64,000 nt of DNA from Selaginella moellendorffii (Eukaryota; Streptophyta; Lycopodiopsida; Selaginellales; Selaginellaceae). Of the stretch, positions 34,630 to 45,317 are shown in pieces. The notes under the pieces are model-generated. The model had not been told where the DNA came from. It made no database searches and saw nothing but the letters and a program-made list of their open reading frames with translations. The translations under genes and the position numbers were made by a program. The stretch covers positions 1,279,796 to 1,343,795 of the forward strand of contig NW_003314316.1 of assembly GCF_000143415.4 (NCBI RefSeq). Reading direction: 5' to 3'. How positions within the stretch are numbered: position 1 is the first letter of the stretch; each line of letters starts with the position of its first letter.

Positions 34630-35487
34630 CTCATCTTGTGCAGCTGGGACTCCGAGGACCTATGGAGAAGCCATGGCCTCACAGGAAGCGTATTACTGGC
34701 GTGTAGCAATGGAAGCCGAGATTGCTTCATAGCAAAAGAACAAGACACATGTTCTTGTTCCAACTGTGCCTTCCAATCGCCAGGTTATCAAGAGCATGTG
34801 GGTGTATGCTCTGAAGATTAATCCTGATGGCTCAGTTCGCTACAAGGTGCAATTGGTGGCGAAAGGATGCTTGCAAGTTCCTGGACTTGACTACAATGAC
34901 ACCTTCGCTCCCGTGATGGATGTGACCACGGCGTTTCTTTATGGTGCGCTTGAAGAAGAAATCTATATGGCACAGCCAGAAGGATTTCTAGCCGCTGGAA
35001 AAGAGGATCATCTCTGGCTTCTCAAGAAAGCTGTCTACAGCTTGAAACAAGCACCCAGATCTTGGTACAAATGCTTTGACGATTTTATACTAAGTGTGGA
35101 CTTTTCCCGTAGCATGGCAGACCCAAATCTTTATATTCAGGTGGACGGTGAATCATTTGTGATCATCGCTCTTTATGTTGATGATACTCTTGTCATCCAT
35201 AATCACCGCTTAATTTTTCTCCAGGTTAAGTGAGATCTTTGCAGCCAATTCGAGATGAAAACTCTTGGCTCAACTTCCTACTTTCTTGGCATGGAACTTG
35301 TGTGTGATCACTCTCAACACACTATCTATCTTCACCAAGCCAAGTATATAGAAGAGATGCTAGCCAGGTTTTCTATGACGAGCTCTAATCCAGTGGCGAC
35401 ACCAATGGAACCAGGCTGCTAGCTTTCACGAGCCATGTCTCCTAAGACAGAGGACAACAAGAGAGCCATGGACTCCATCCCTTACAG
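34630..35487 (+). pseudogene. Copia reverse transcriptase, 5' part
   Basis: Starts with a Copia-type EAMASQEAYYWRVAMEAEI piece, then SMWVYALKINPDGSVRYKVQ and LDYNDTFAPVMD, an apparent internal loss of about 25 codons, then AFLYGALEEEIYMAQPEGF, VYSLKQAPRSWY and the catalytic LYVDDTLVI. It carries an in-frame TAG near 34730 and a TGA near 35231. It ends in PYRQ where the chromovirus is inserted and resumes at 43027. Confidence 0.88.
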
Positions 35488-35492
35488 ACAAG

Positions 35493-36641
35493 TGTAAATC
35501 ACAAATTTTTCCTTTCCAATTTGCCAACTTACCTCGTCTATTTGACCAACATTGCCTTGGCTTTTACCTAAGTTCCCTCACCAAGGTTCCCGCCTATTGT
35601 ACCAGCTACTACTTGGTCCTACTTGGTTTCAGCTACTCACTGCATGAGCAATGAAGCGTTAGCCATCCATCCAATGATTCCCAAATCTTTCCCAATCCCC
35701 CTCCCCAGGTTAGATTGGATTTAAGGTTTGGCTACACTCCCCGTAGGCACAAGCAGCCAAGCACACCAAGTCTCTAGGTTCTTAACATCCCTTGGTGCAA
35801 CAAGACTTGGTCATAGGACCCTCTAAATCCCAAGCCTTGGGTGCAACATTTGCTTCGGGACGCCAGGGCAAAACACCGTGGCCTAACGGCCCGTTATGGG
35901 TACCTCTAGTCCCCCCCCCCTCACTTCCATCTCGAAAGGAAGGCCCAAGCCCTTAGAAAGGGCTAGGACCAATGAACCACAAGGTACTCAAGTGGGGCAC
36001 GGCACCACTCCACATGAGCCAAGAGCACTGCAGTCAGTTTCCCTTCCGGGAGTGGGAGTACTCTTGAGCACTTCCTTGGGTGGCCCTCCGGCACCACTGA
36101 GTCCATGCTCACTCCCACCCAAGGCCCCTCGGTCCCAGTCTCAACTCAAGTTAGTTTGGAGGTACCACTGGAAAGTTCCTTCAAGACTGGTTCCTAGACC
36201 TCACTATCCCTACTATACTTTTGGAACCCCTTGCACAGCCCCCCCCCCCCCCCCCCCCTGGGAGACACACGCTTTGGGCTTTCACCCCTCGACTTGTATT
36301 AATACTCGGACTTGGTCTCGGACTCGATCTCGGACCCGACTTAGGACTCGATCTCGGACTAGATCTCGGACTTGACCTCGAACCCGATTTCAGACTCGAC
36401 CTCGGACTCGACCTCGGTCTCAGACCTGATCTCGGATATCGAACTTTGTCTCGAACTCGGTCTCAAACTTGGTCTCAGAGTCGGCCTTGGACTCGATCCC
36501 GGACTCTATCTCGAACTCGGTCTTAGAGTCGGTTTTAGACTCGATCTCAGACTTGGTCCCATCCAATCAACTCTCTATCATTTCAGTCATGCTTTCAATG
36601 ATCCTTTAGCCTACGACACCTTGGGGAGTTGGTTCCTTACA
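35493..36641 (-). repeat. 3' LTR of chromovirus with internal minisatellite
   Basis: 1149 bp. Includes a 20-base C run at 36239-36258 and a degenerate repeat of CTCGGACTCGAT-like 12-mers at 36296-36555. Confidence 0.9.
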
Positions 36642-37043
36642 ACTCCACCACCTATAGAAGAAGTTCGATGCCAACATTGAACATATCTTTTTAATCCTAT
36701 GACTTGTTGACCACGTCTTCGGGGGCATCCCCCCACTTAGCGGTGTGTTTAAGTTAGCCTCCCCGGTCAAGAGCCCATGACAACGGAATATAGGTGTCCC
36801 TATACCCCTTACTTCACCACGCCCTAGTATGGGGTCGGGACTTGAACATAGCCTTACTTTACTAGAGGTTTGGGACTCAAACCCAACCTCCGTAGAATAC
36901 GTCTACGGATTCGACATCCCCGTGGGGAGTTGGGCGTAATTCCCTACGCCTGGTTGACCTAGCTAACCCATGCTAATTAGCTACCTTCGGCGCGCCTTCA
37001 AGTCCCAACATATGCCATTGCTCAACTTCACAAGTTGATACTT

Positions 37044-40000
37044 TTAATTGAACTTTGCATAACTATAGAGAGTTCTGCCATGCAGAAATTCCTCCACTAG
37101 ATCTCGCGCGTTCGCTAGGTTCTCCTCCGGTTCCCATGTTACTTTGCAGTGTGGAAAACCTTTCCACTTCACATGGAACTCTTTCACCTCGTGTGCTTGT
37201 CGCTTGCTCTTGCATGCATTGAGGATGGCCTCGACTTCATATTCCTCTTCCCCTTGGATAACCTCAGGTAAAGGTTTCACTTGGTCCTTGCGAAGTGGAT
37301 CCTCAAAGTACGGTTTGAGTAGGTTCACATGGAACACGGGTGCATCTTCCCCATCTCTCGAGGAAGTCGGAGGCAGTAAGCCACTTTACCGATTTGTGCC
37401 TCAATCTCGTAAGGCCCTGCGAACTTGTTTAATAAACTCAAGATCAGTTCATTTCCAGGAATAGATGCATTTTTACCTTTGGGTCAACTTCCAGCTGATC
37501 CCACTTGGTAGCCTTAGGTTCTTGGTGTTCAGCCACACCTTCTCCCCAGGTTGGAACTCTATGTCCCGGCGCTTCTGATTCGCATATTTGGTTTGCCTTT
37601 GTTGAGCCCGCTCCAAGGAATCCTTCACTAGATTCCAAATGTTGAGCCTTTCCACCATGAATGCCTCCATTGCAGGTAACTCTCCATGATATTTGGCCAC
37701 GCTGCGTTCCACAAGACCTTCAATAGCTCGCCCATTGATGACTTCCCATGACTCACCCCGATACTCGAGTGTGGTGAGTTGTTATAACACATTTCCGCAA
37801 GTCTTAAATGACTTACCTAATCGGTCTAGTCTCCCGAGACATAACATCGCAAATAATCCTCTAGCTGCCTATTCACCCTTTTCATTTGTCCATCTGTCAA
37901 GAAGTGTTAGTGCTACCAAACTTGACTTAATACTCAATACCTATCTGTGGGTGATAGGTTGTGTTGAATTTCAACTTGGTGTGATACTATTCCAGGAGAG
38001 TTCTCTAGAACCTACTGGTGAATATCTTATCTCAATCTAAGATGATCTCTTCTGGCCTTCCCTGCACTCAAACCACTTGTTCGAAGAATAGCTTCACCAT
38101 ACCTTCCGCATCCACTTCCGTTGTGGTGGGTATGAAATATGCCATCTTCGAAAATCAGTCCACCACCACAAATATCGCATCGAACCCCTCACTTGGGGGG
38201 AGTCCCATGATGAAGTCCATCGTAAGACATTTCCACTGGCAATCTGGAATTGGGATACTTTGTAATAAGCCCCCACTAGCCTTAGTCACGGCTTTGACCT
38301 ACTGACATGTTGGACATGTCTTTACATAGTCTTGGATGTCCTTAGCCATATCTGGCCAGTGATACTTCCTCTTGAGTAAGCCCATCGTCTTGGGCACTCC
38401 GCCATGTCCCGCAAGAGGTCTGTCATGACACTCTTTTAAAGCTATCTTCCTTAATTCCCCTTCTGGAACATACACCCTTGTTTCTTTATAATATATAAGT
38501 CCATTGCATTCCGCATAACTTGTTATTTCTTCCATTGGCAACTCACCTCTCTAGTGAGCTTCTCACGCCTCAGCAACACTTCTTGTGTTAGACCATCGCT
38601 CTTATACGTTGTCCGCACATTATCCCAAAAGGTTTTTGTTGTGCTAGATATTATTAACTTCAAGCTTGCTTTTCAACTTAGAGCATCTACCACAATGTTG
38701 CTCTTCCCAGGTTTATACAAAATCTCGCAATCAAACTCAGCCAAAGCGTTAGCCCACTGACCTTGTTTCCCTTTTAGGTCAGGTTGTGACAAGAAATGTT
38801 TCGTTGCCACATTATCCATGTAAACTTTGAAGTGCCTCCCAAGGTAGTGTCGCCACTCCTTGAGTGCGTTGACCACCGCAAATAATTCCTTCTTATGGGC
38901 AAGCCACTTTCACTGAGCCTTGTCCAACTTCTTCGAGAAAAACGCCATTGGATAGTTGTCTTGCTTCAAAATTGCGCCTAACACAAAGTCCGAAGCATCT
39001 GTTTCTACCTCAAAGTCCTTACCAAAGTCAGGTAACGCCAACACGAAGGTCTTCCTTAACTTCCCTTTGAGGTGGACAAATGCCGCCTCGCATTCCATTG
39101 TCTATACCATCTTCCTTTTACCTGTTTGGTCCGTTAAGGGCAGGGCTACTCTCGAATAATGTTTGATAAACTTTCGATAGTAGTTGCATAGCCCCAAGAA
39201 TGCCCTCAGCTTATGTACATTCAATGGTCACTCCCATTCCTGGATCACTTAGACCTTCTCAGGGTCCACCTTGAGCCCGTCCTTGCCCACCGTGTGCCCG
39301 AGAAACTTTACCTTTTGTTGAGCAAAGTCACATTTGCTCTCTTTAGCATATAGCTTGTGTTCCCTTAGTTTCTCAAACACCTTCGTCAAGTGTTCGGCAT
39401 GCTCCTCTAGCGTCTCGCTATATATCAGGATGTCGTCAATATAAACGACCACGAAGTGATCCAGATAGGGTACAAAATGTGGTTCATCAGCGCCAAAAAT
39501 GTTGCCAGCGCATTGCACAACCCAAAGGGCATCACTAGAAACTCGAAGCTCCCATACCTTGTTTGACAGGTTGTCTTTTCGACATCTTCCTCTACTACCT
39601 TGATCTAATAGTATCCTAACTTTAGGTCAATCCTCAAAAAGTATTTTGCCTTTCCCAATCTATCGAACAAGTCCTCAATCCTTGGCAAAGAGTACTTGTT
39701 TTTCTTTGTATACATGTTGAGCAACCGGTAGTTTGTGCACATATGCATAGATCCATTTTTCTTTTTCACAAATAACACTGGTGCCCCATACAACGACTTG
39801 CTCAACTTAACATACCCTTTGTCCACCAACTCTTTTAGTTGGCGTTTGAGCCCCTTGAGTTCCTTTTTGTTCAAATGATAGGGGGGACGAACCACCACCT
39901 TAGCACCTCAACCAACTCAATCTTGTGTTCTATCGGTCGTGCGGGGGGCAACCCCACTAGAAGCTCCTCTGGCATAGTATCCTAGAATTAGTCCAACACC

Positions 40001-40600
40001 CACTGGATCACTAAAGGTATTTCTTCCATTCCCGTCTTTTTGTCACTCTTCACCGAGAGTAAGCATAAAAATCCTGCCTTGGTTCCTTTAGTGAGTTGTC
40101 CTCTCATGGACACCATGTTTAAGCAGGAGTCTTTGGCTTTACATTGCCCTACTTTTAGATCCTAGGCCTCCACCTTGGATCGTTCTCCCCGAGCATTCGC
40201 CAGTACCACAAAGTTCCACCCTTGTCCATGTAGGGCTACTACAAACCGATTAAACCAATCCATCCCGAAAATTATGTCAAATCTTGCCATGTCTAACACG
40301 ATTAAATCCATGTCTACTTTTCATATCCTTACTTCGACTCTCGCTTGTCTAAGTATCTCATCGGTGCTTTAGCTACCTTGAATAAACTCTATCATCCTTG
40401 GTTCACCCAGCCGTTGCACTATTAGTCTGGCTTGCCGGACTATGTCTGCAGCCACAAAATTATCCGAAGCACCCGTGACAATAAGGATCTTAATAAAGTT
40501 ACCTTCGAGCTTCCCTCGGAGGGTTAGTAGATGTCGCGAACAACTCTCTACCAAAGTTGCTCATGTAATGAAGAACTTTGAGCTAGGGACTGGATCATAT
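37044..40600 (-). pseudogene. Chromovirus Pol (protease, RT, RNase H, integrase, chromodomain)
   Basis: In minus-strand order: protease-like IVTGASDNFVAADIV (about 40470), where the catalytic Asp of DTGAS is Val; RT with [18 protein letters not shown] and [11 protein letters not shown] (39898-39605) and VVVYIDDILIY (about 39440); RNase H VETDASDFVLGAIL (about 39020) and FDCEILYKPGKSNIVVDALS (about 38680); integrase zinc finger CHDRPLAGHGG..CPTCQ (38430-38299); integrase C-terminus; and a chromodomain at about 37250-37060 (EFHVKWKGFPHCKVTWEPEE). The chromodomain is thought to steer integration to marked chromatin. Multiple stops make it defective. Confidence 0.9.
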
Positions 40601-40608
40601 ACCTCAAT

Positions 40609-41631
40609 TTAAATTTCACCCGACTTAATGGCCATATTGGCTCTGGCCTTCTTCGGGTAAGGACATTCCCTCAAAAAGTGTCCCACTTCACTACAATTGT
40701 AGCATATGTTATTTCCCATGCTGCTAACAAACTTGACCTTCTTATCCATGGGTTTATCTCTTTTTGCTTGACTCTCCCACGTACTTGCTCGCTGGCCACT
40801 AGATTTACCTTTCCGGAACCCCGAGGACTCATTCTTAGAGAAACTCTTCTTGAATTTCCCTTTGCTATATGTTCCCCTTGGTTTAACCCCTTTGCTAAAC
40901 GTGAACCTCGACCCCATCGTGTTCCCTTTTCACAGGTTATCATTGAAATGCACCTTGATAGCCGTATCCAACGCTTCCTTGTAGTTGGTCGAGTTCCAAT
41001 GCATCACCTCGCCGCAAGCCCAAGTTTGCAAGCTTGATATGAAGGCATGGAATGCATCCATATCACCCATATCTGTAACAAGTATCCTCTTTGCCATAAA
41101 CCCATTCATATACTCTTGAATGGTTTTAGTCTGCTTCAGCTTACTCAGCTCACCCCTTAGGTGTGGAGTAGCATTCAGGGGAACATAAGTCGCATGAATC
41201 CTTGCCTTCATCATTTCCCAAGTGGCCACTGATCCTTCATTAGCCTCTATCGTTCTCCACCAAGACTTAGCATTATCTGCCAAGTATGGTTTTGCATATG
41301 GGACCTTCTCTGAGCTCGGTAACTGCAACGCTCAGAAGTAGTCTTCCATATCGTAAAACCAATCCTCCACCACCTTATAGTCATTCACTCCCTTGAAGAC
41401 CGGTAGGGGCTTTGGTTTGTACTTGGGAACTGCTTGAGGGACTGATTCCACTTCGGTCTGTTTGACCTTGTTTGGTTTTGCCTCAGTCCCTGCCGAAGGG
41501 TCTGCAACTTCTGCACTGCCAGCATCTGCAATCTTTCGCCTTTTCTTCCGCTTCTCGTCACGCTTTAGCTTGCGTATGAGAGTCTCTAGCAGGGCATTGG
41601 TATGTGCCAATTGTCCTTCTAGAACATCCAA
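40609..41631 (-). pseudogene. Chromovirus Gag
   Basis: Coiled-coil start (MDVLEGQLAHTNALLETLIR), gag core (NAKSWWRTIEAN, TIQEYMNGFMAK) and the CCHC knuckle CYNCSEVGHFLRECP near 40710-40665, in one frame interrupted by two stops (about 41330 and 40928). Confidence 0.88.
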
Positions 41632-41861
41632 TCGAGCCTTGGATGACTGAACCTCACCACCACACTCCTATTTGGAAGTTTCCTCACTAGAGTCCTCCTC
41701 ATGCAAGGATTCCTCATCCATATCCTCTTGTTCAACCAAAAGCTCTAGCTCTTGAGGAGGTTCCATCTTCGCCTTAGTTCGTTTCTGCCCTAACTTTGCT
41801 ATCTCTCAGCAATCCACCTCTATCCTTCGCTAGAACTGAGGAAAAGGCTCCAATACCAAAT

Positions 41862-43021
41862 TGTAAGCCACAAATTTTTTCTTTCCAATTTGCCAGCTTA
41901 CTTTGTCTATCTGACCAACACTGCCTTGGCTTTTACCTAAGTTCCCTTGCCAAGATTCCCGCTTATTGTACCAGCTCCTACTTGGTCCTACTTGGTTTCA
42001 GCTACTCACTGCACGAGCAACAGAGTGTTAGCCATCCATCCACAAATCCCAAATCTCTCCCAATCCCCCTCCTTGGGTTAGACTGGATTTAAGGTTTGGC
42101 TACACTCCCCGCAGGCACAAGCAGCCAAGCACACCAAGCATCCAGGTTCCTAACATCCCTTGGTGCAACAAGACTTGATCATGGGACCCTCTAAATCCCA
42201 AGACTTATGTGCAACACTTGCTTCAGGATGCCAAGGCGAAACACCATGGCCTAACGGCCTAGTATGGGTACCTCAACCCCCCCCCCACACACACACTTCC
42301 ATCCCGAAGGGAAGGCCCAAGCCCCTAGGAAGGGCGAGGACCAATGAACCACAAAGTACTCAAGTGGGGCACCACTCCACATGAGCCGGGAGCACCGCAG
42401 TCAGTTTCCCTTCCGGGAGTGGGAGTTGCTCTTGAGCACTTCCTTGAGTGGCCCCTCCGGCACCACCTGAGTCCATGCTCACTCCCACCCAAGGCCCCTC
42501 GGTCCCAATCTCAACCTCAAGTCAGTTTGGAAGTACCACTGGAAAGTTCCTTCAAGACTGGTTCCTGGACCTCACTATCCCTACTATACTTTTGGAACCC
42601 CCTGTATCCCCCCTCCCCCCTGGGAGACACATGCTTTGGGCTTTCACCCCTCGACCTGTATTAATACTCAGACTCGGTCTTGGACTCGATATCGGACTCA
42701 ATCTCAGACCCGACTTTGGACTCGGTCTCAGACTCGATCTCAGACTCGACCTCAAACCCGATCTCGGACTCGACCTCGAACTCAGTCTCAAACCCAATCT
42801 CGGATTGCTGACTCTGTCTCGAACTCGGTCTCGAACTCGGTCTCGAACTCGGTCTCGGAGTCGGCCTCGGACTCGATCCCGGACTCTATCTCGAACTCAG
42901 TCTCAGAGTCAGTCTTGGACTCGATCTCAGACTTAATCCCATCCGATAAACTCTTTATCATTTCAGTCGTGCTTTCGGGGATCCTATAACCTACGACACC
43001 TTGGGGAGTTGGTTCCCTACA
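41862..43021 (-). repeat. 5' LTR of chromovirus with internal minisatellite
   Basis: 1160 bp. The minisatellite of CTCGGACTCGAT-like units is at about 42660-42935. Confidence 0.9.
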
Positions 43022-43026
43022 ACAAG

Positions 43027-43633
43027 CTGTTGGCAGTCTCATGTATCCACGCACCCAGATATTTCTTTTGCCGTGAGCAAAGTTAGCCAATTCCTGGCTA
43101 ATCCTAGATCTCAACATTGGGCAGCAGTGAAACGCATCTTCAGGTACCTTCGAGGTACTACTTACCTTGGATTGTGCTACCAGGGAAAAGAGCTTACCCT
43201 CACGGGCTACTGTGATGCTGATTTTGGGGGAGACTGTGACACACGCAAGTCCACCTCTGGCTATTCGTTTTCCCTGGGCAATGTGACAGTCTTGTGGTGC
43301 AGCAGGAAGCAAAGTACAGTGGCAACCTCTAGTACTGAAGCAGAATATTTGGCAGCCTCACAAGCTACCAAAGAAGGTGTGTGGTTATGCTCACTACTTT
43401 CTAACCTTGGTGTGAGTGTGAAGACTCCCACTCGCCTCTTCTGTGACAATCAAAGCTGCATTGCGTTAGTGGCCAATCCTCACTTTCATTCACGCACCAA
43501 ACACTTTGGGATTCATCATCATTTTGTTCTTGAGAAAGTGGAAGATGGCACAATTGAGCACTGCGACACGACCACTCAGGTTGCAGATATCTTCACAAAA
43601 GCAGATTTCAAGTCCATCATGAAGGGCTACTGA
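43027..43633 (+). CDS. Copia RT end and RNase H
   Basis: Continues the Copia frame after the nested element: AVGSLMYPRTQISFAVSKVS, FRYLRGTTYLGL, the RNase H GYCDADFGGDCDTRKSTSGY, STVATSSTEAEYLAASQATKE, LFCDNQSCIALVANPHFHSR and a QVADIFTKADF end, TGA at 43631-43633. This part is intact, with all Copia RNase H signature residues visible. Confidence 0.9.
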
Positions 43634-43670
43634 TGAGCATCACTCGTGATGGCCACAGTGCCAGTGGGAG

Positions 43671-43803
43671 TGTTGAGAGTGGCCCTGTGCCACGTGGCTA
43701 GTCCACGTGGAGAGACACGAGTCTTCACTGGTTCACCATGTCACACATATGTACATTTTTCATTCCATATATGCTATGACGGATCTTGAGCACCATCACT
43801 CAG
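43671..43803 (+). repeat. 3' LTR of Copia element (133 bp)
   Basis: TGTTGAGAGTGGCC to TTTCTTTAGA, preceded by purine-rich CAGTGGGAG. It has about 40 bp (CACTGGTTCACCATGTCACA and following) not present in the 5' LTR. Confidence 0.85.
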
Positions 43804-43947
43804 TTTCACCTTTCTTTAGATCTTCTTGGCGTAGACCTCGTGGATGTAGAGGCGCAACGAGCGATCTCCACTTCAACAACCCTATCGAAATATCGATTGC
43901 AGAACAGAATCGAACTAGAACAAGAACAGCATGATCCATTTCTAGTC
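43804..43947 (-). pseudogene. Gene X, copy 2, 5' part
   Basis: Matches 48258-48392 with a few substitutions and small indels, completing the gene interrupted at 31376. After 43947 the match stops and the kinase-upstream repeat begins. Confidence 0.8.
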
Positions 43948-44410
43948 TCTCAATTTTGAAACCAATGCCAAGATTCTGGAATGCCCCAGGCACTATTAGG
44001 TTTTTATTGACAAAATAAAAAAAGGAAGAGACATAACTAACAGCCATGGTGATAGAGCTTGTTAGAGAAGCACTCTATAAATCCAATAATTTAATCACTT
44101 ATAGTTACTAACTAACCTTTATTGAGCCAGAATTTACCAATCCTTCCATTATGTAAATTAGTTATTTTATATGAAACAACTAATTATCCACCTGTATTGC
44201 ATGTGGATCGATCTTTTGTCCATAAATTCTTTATAAAAGGAAGAACATAAATATGGATGCCTAATATCTACAATCTCAAATTTAAAGGTAAAAATATACC
44301 TTGCTCAAGAGTATGTTATATTCTAAGTAGTAATCAAATTTGTGACCATCTTCTCCCACTATTGTCTTGAAACATATATGAATTTTCTTGTCTAATTAAA
44401 GTATGATTCC
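43948..44410. repeat. Copy of kinase-upstream repeat and TRIM-like arm
   Basis: 43948-44060 matches 24420-24530; 44060-44345 matches the right inverted-repeat arm (24550-24845). No gene seen. Confidence 0.6.
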
Positions 44411-44660
44411 TAGAAAAACAAAATGCCTTAGGACCTAGAATTATTCAAAAAGAAAAGTCCAGACAAAAAAAAATGCCTTAGACTTAGAATTATTCAAAAA
44501 GAAAAGTCCAGACAAAAAAAAATGCCTTAGGACTTAGAATTATTCAAAAAGAAAAGTCCAGACAAAAAAAAATGCCTTAGGACTTAGAATTATTCAAAAA
44601 GAAAAGTCCAGACAAAAAGAAAACTGCCTTAGGACTTGGAATTAATCAAAAAGAAAAGTC
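44411..44660 (+). repeat. Tandem array of about five 50-bp units from the kinase-upstream module
   Basis: Each unit reads AGACAAAAAAAAATGCCTTA, then GGACTTAGAATTATTCAAAA, then AGAAAAGTCC. AGAC recurs at 44461, 44510, 44560 and 44610 (spacing 49, 50, 50). The unit is the single-copy module found upstream of kinases A, B, D and E. Confidence 0.92.
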
Positions 44661-44666
44661 CACTGT

Positions 44667-45114
44667 AGGAAGAAGTCGGAAGGAACGATTGGAAGGAGCT
44701 CATGACTCTCGCAATGAGCCAAGAGCCGGGAAGCCTGACGACTGAGACAGAACGAGCCAAAGAGATACTCTGCTCCATGCTCCTGGGAAACAAGTCAGTG
44801 ATTAACCACAAGGAACTCAAGCTGACAACACACCTGGGACAAGGAGCTTACGGAACCGTGTACGAAGCAATGTGGCTCGGTCACAAGTTCGCGGTGAAAG
44901 TCTTCCCTCAAGGTGACACCAGCTTTGCCAAAGAGCTCGCGGTTCTCGGAGCTCACAAGCATCCCAACGTGTTGCACATTGCCGGCCATTCTTTCGATGG
45001 AGAGAAGCAGCAGTACTCGCTGGTGATGGAGAAGATGGACATGGACCTAGCAAACTACCTCCTCAAGAAGAACTCCCTCTCGTTGCTGTCGATCGTGGCA
45101 GTGATGCTCCAAGT
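44667..45114 (+). pseudogene. Kinase C fragment (start of kinase domain only)
   Basis: Begins in the linker (EVGRNDWKELMTLAMSQEPG-like) and runs through the P-loop (GQGAYGTV), VK, and LVMEKMDMDLANYLLKK to MLQV, where it breaks into intergenic sequence (GGAATCAAATTTGTGACCAT) also found at 44338. Both the MLKL-like N-terminus and everything from the catalytic loop onward are missing. It could encode at most a kinase N-lobe. Confidence 0.9.
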
Positions 45115-45229
45115 CGGAATCAAATTTGTGACCATCTTCTCCCGCTACTGTCATCAAGGGCCTAAAACATACACCAATTTTCTTGTCTGATTAAAGTATG
45201 ATTCCCAGAAAAAAAATAAAATGCCTTAG

Positions 45230-45317
45230 GACATTAGAATTATTCAAAAAGAAAAGTCCACGGTAGACTTTTCCCACGCTATACCTTTACAAGAATGGTG
45301 CGGCGCTGGTAACGGAC
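45230..45317 (+). promoter_or_regulatory. Kinase-upstream module (copy D)
   Basis: Palindrome at 45251-45273, 45 bp before the ATG, with an intact CCTTAGGAC..AGAATTATTC stretch ahead of it. Confidence 0.5.

Larger units (their letters stand above)
35488..43026 (-). mobile_element. Chromodomain Ty3/Gypsy (chromovirus) nested in Copia, 5-bp TSD
   Basis: The element is 35493-43021 (7529 bp) with ACAAG at 35488-35492 and 43022-43026. LTRs are 1149 and 1160 bp, TGTAA...CTACA. On the minus strand the primer site TGGTATTGGAGCC (41858-41846) lies 3 bp inside the LTR. The order gag, protease, RT, RNase H, integrase, chromodomain defines a chromovirus. The coding region is broken by several stops. Confidence 0.93.
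31377..43803 (+). mobile_element. Ty1/Copia retrotransposon, interrupted by nested elements
   Basis: The 5' LTR (31377 to about 31457) is followed by primer-binding site TGGTATCGGAGC; the 3' LTR starts TGTTGAGAGT at 43671 and ends near 43803. Coding pieces run in Copia order: gag, protease, (integrase missing), RT, RNase H. Comparison with the uninterrupted paralogue at about 48250-48265 shows that the first ~14 bp of the 5' LTR and a few host bases are missing, joined at a TGG microhomology. The chromovirus 35493-43021 sits inside the RT/RNase H region. Confidence 0.88.

Noticed and set aside
35488-35492. Chromovirus and Copia as one hybrid element
   Set aside because: Opposite strands, separate LTR pairs, and the ACAAG duplication with a restored Copia frame show a nested insertion.
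36296-36555. Arg/Thr/Ser-repeat protein suggested by open frames
   Set aside because: All frames are open only because of the CTCGGACTCGAT-like minisatellite in an LTR; no start context and no conservation as protein.
44411-44660. CRISPR-like regularly spaced repeat
   Set aside because: Units are contiguous and near-identical with no unique spacers, and the genome is a plant; it is a simple tandem duplication of a promoter module.
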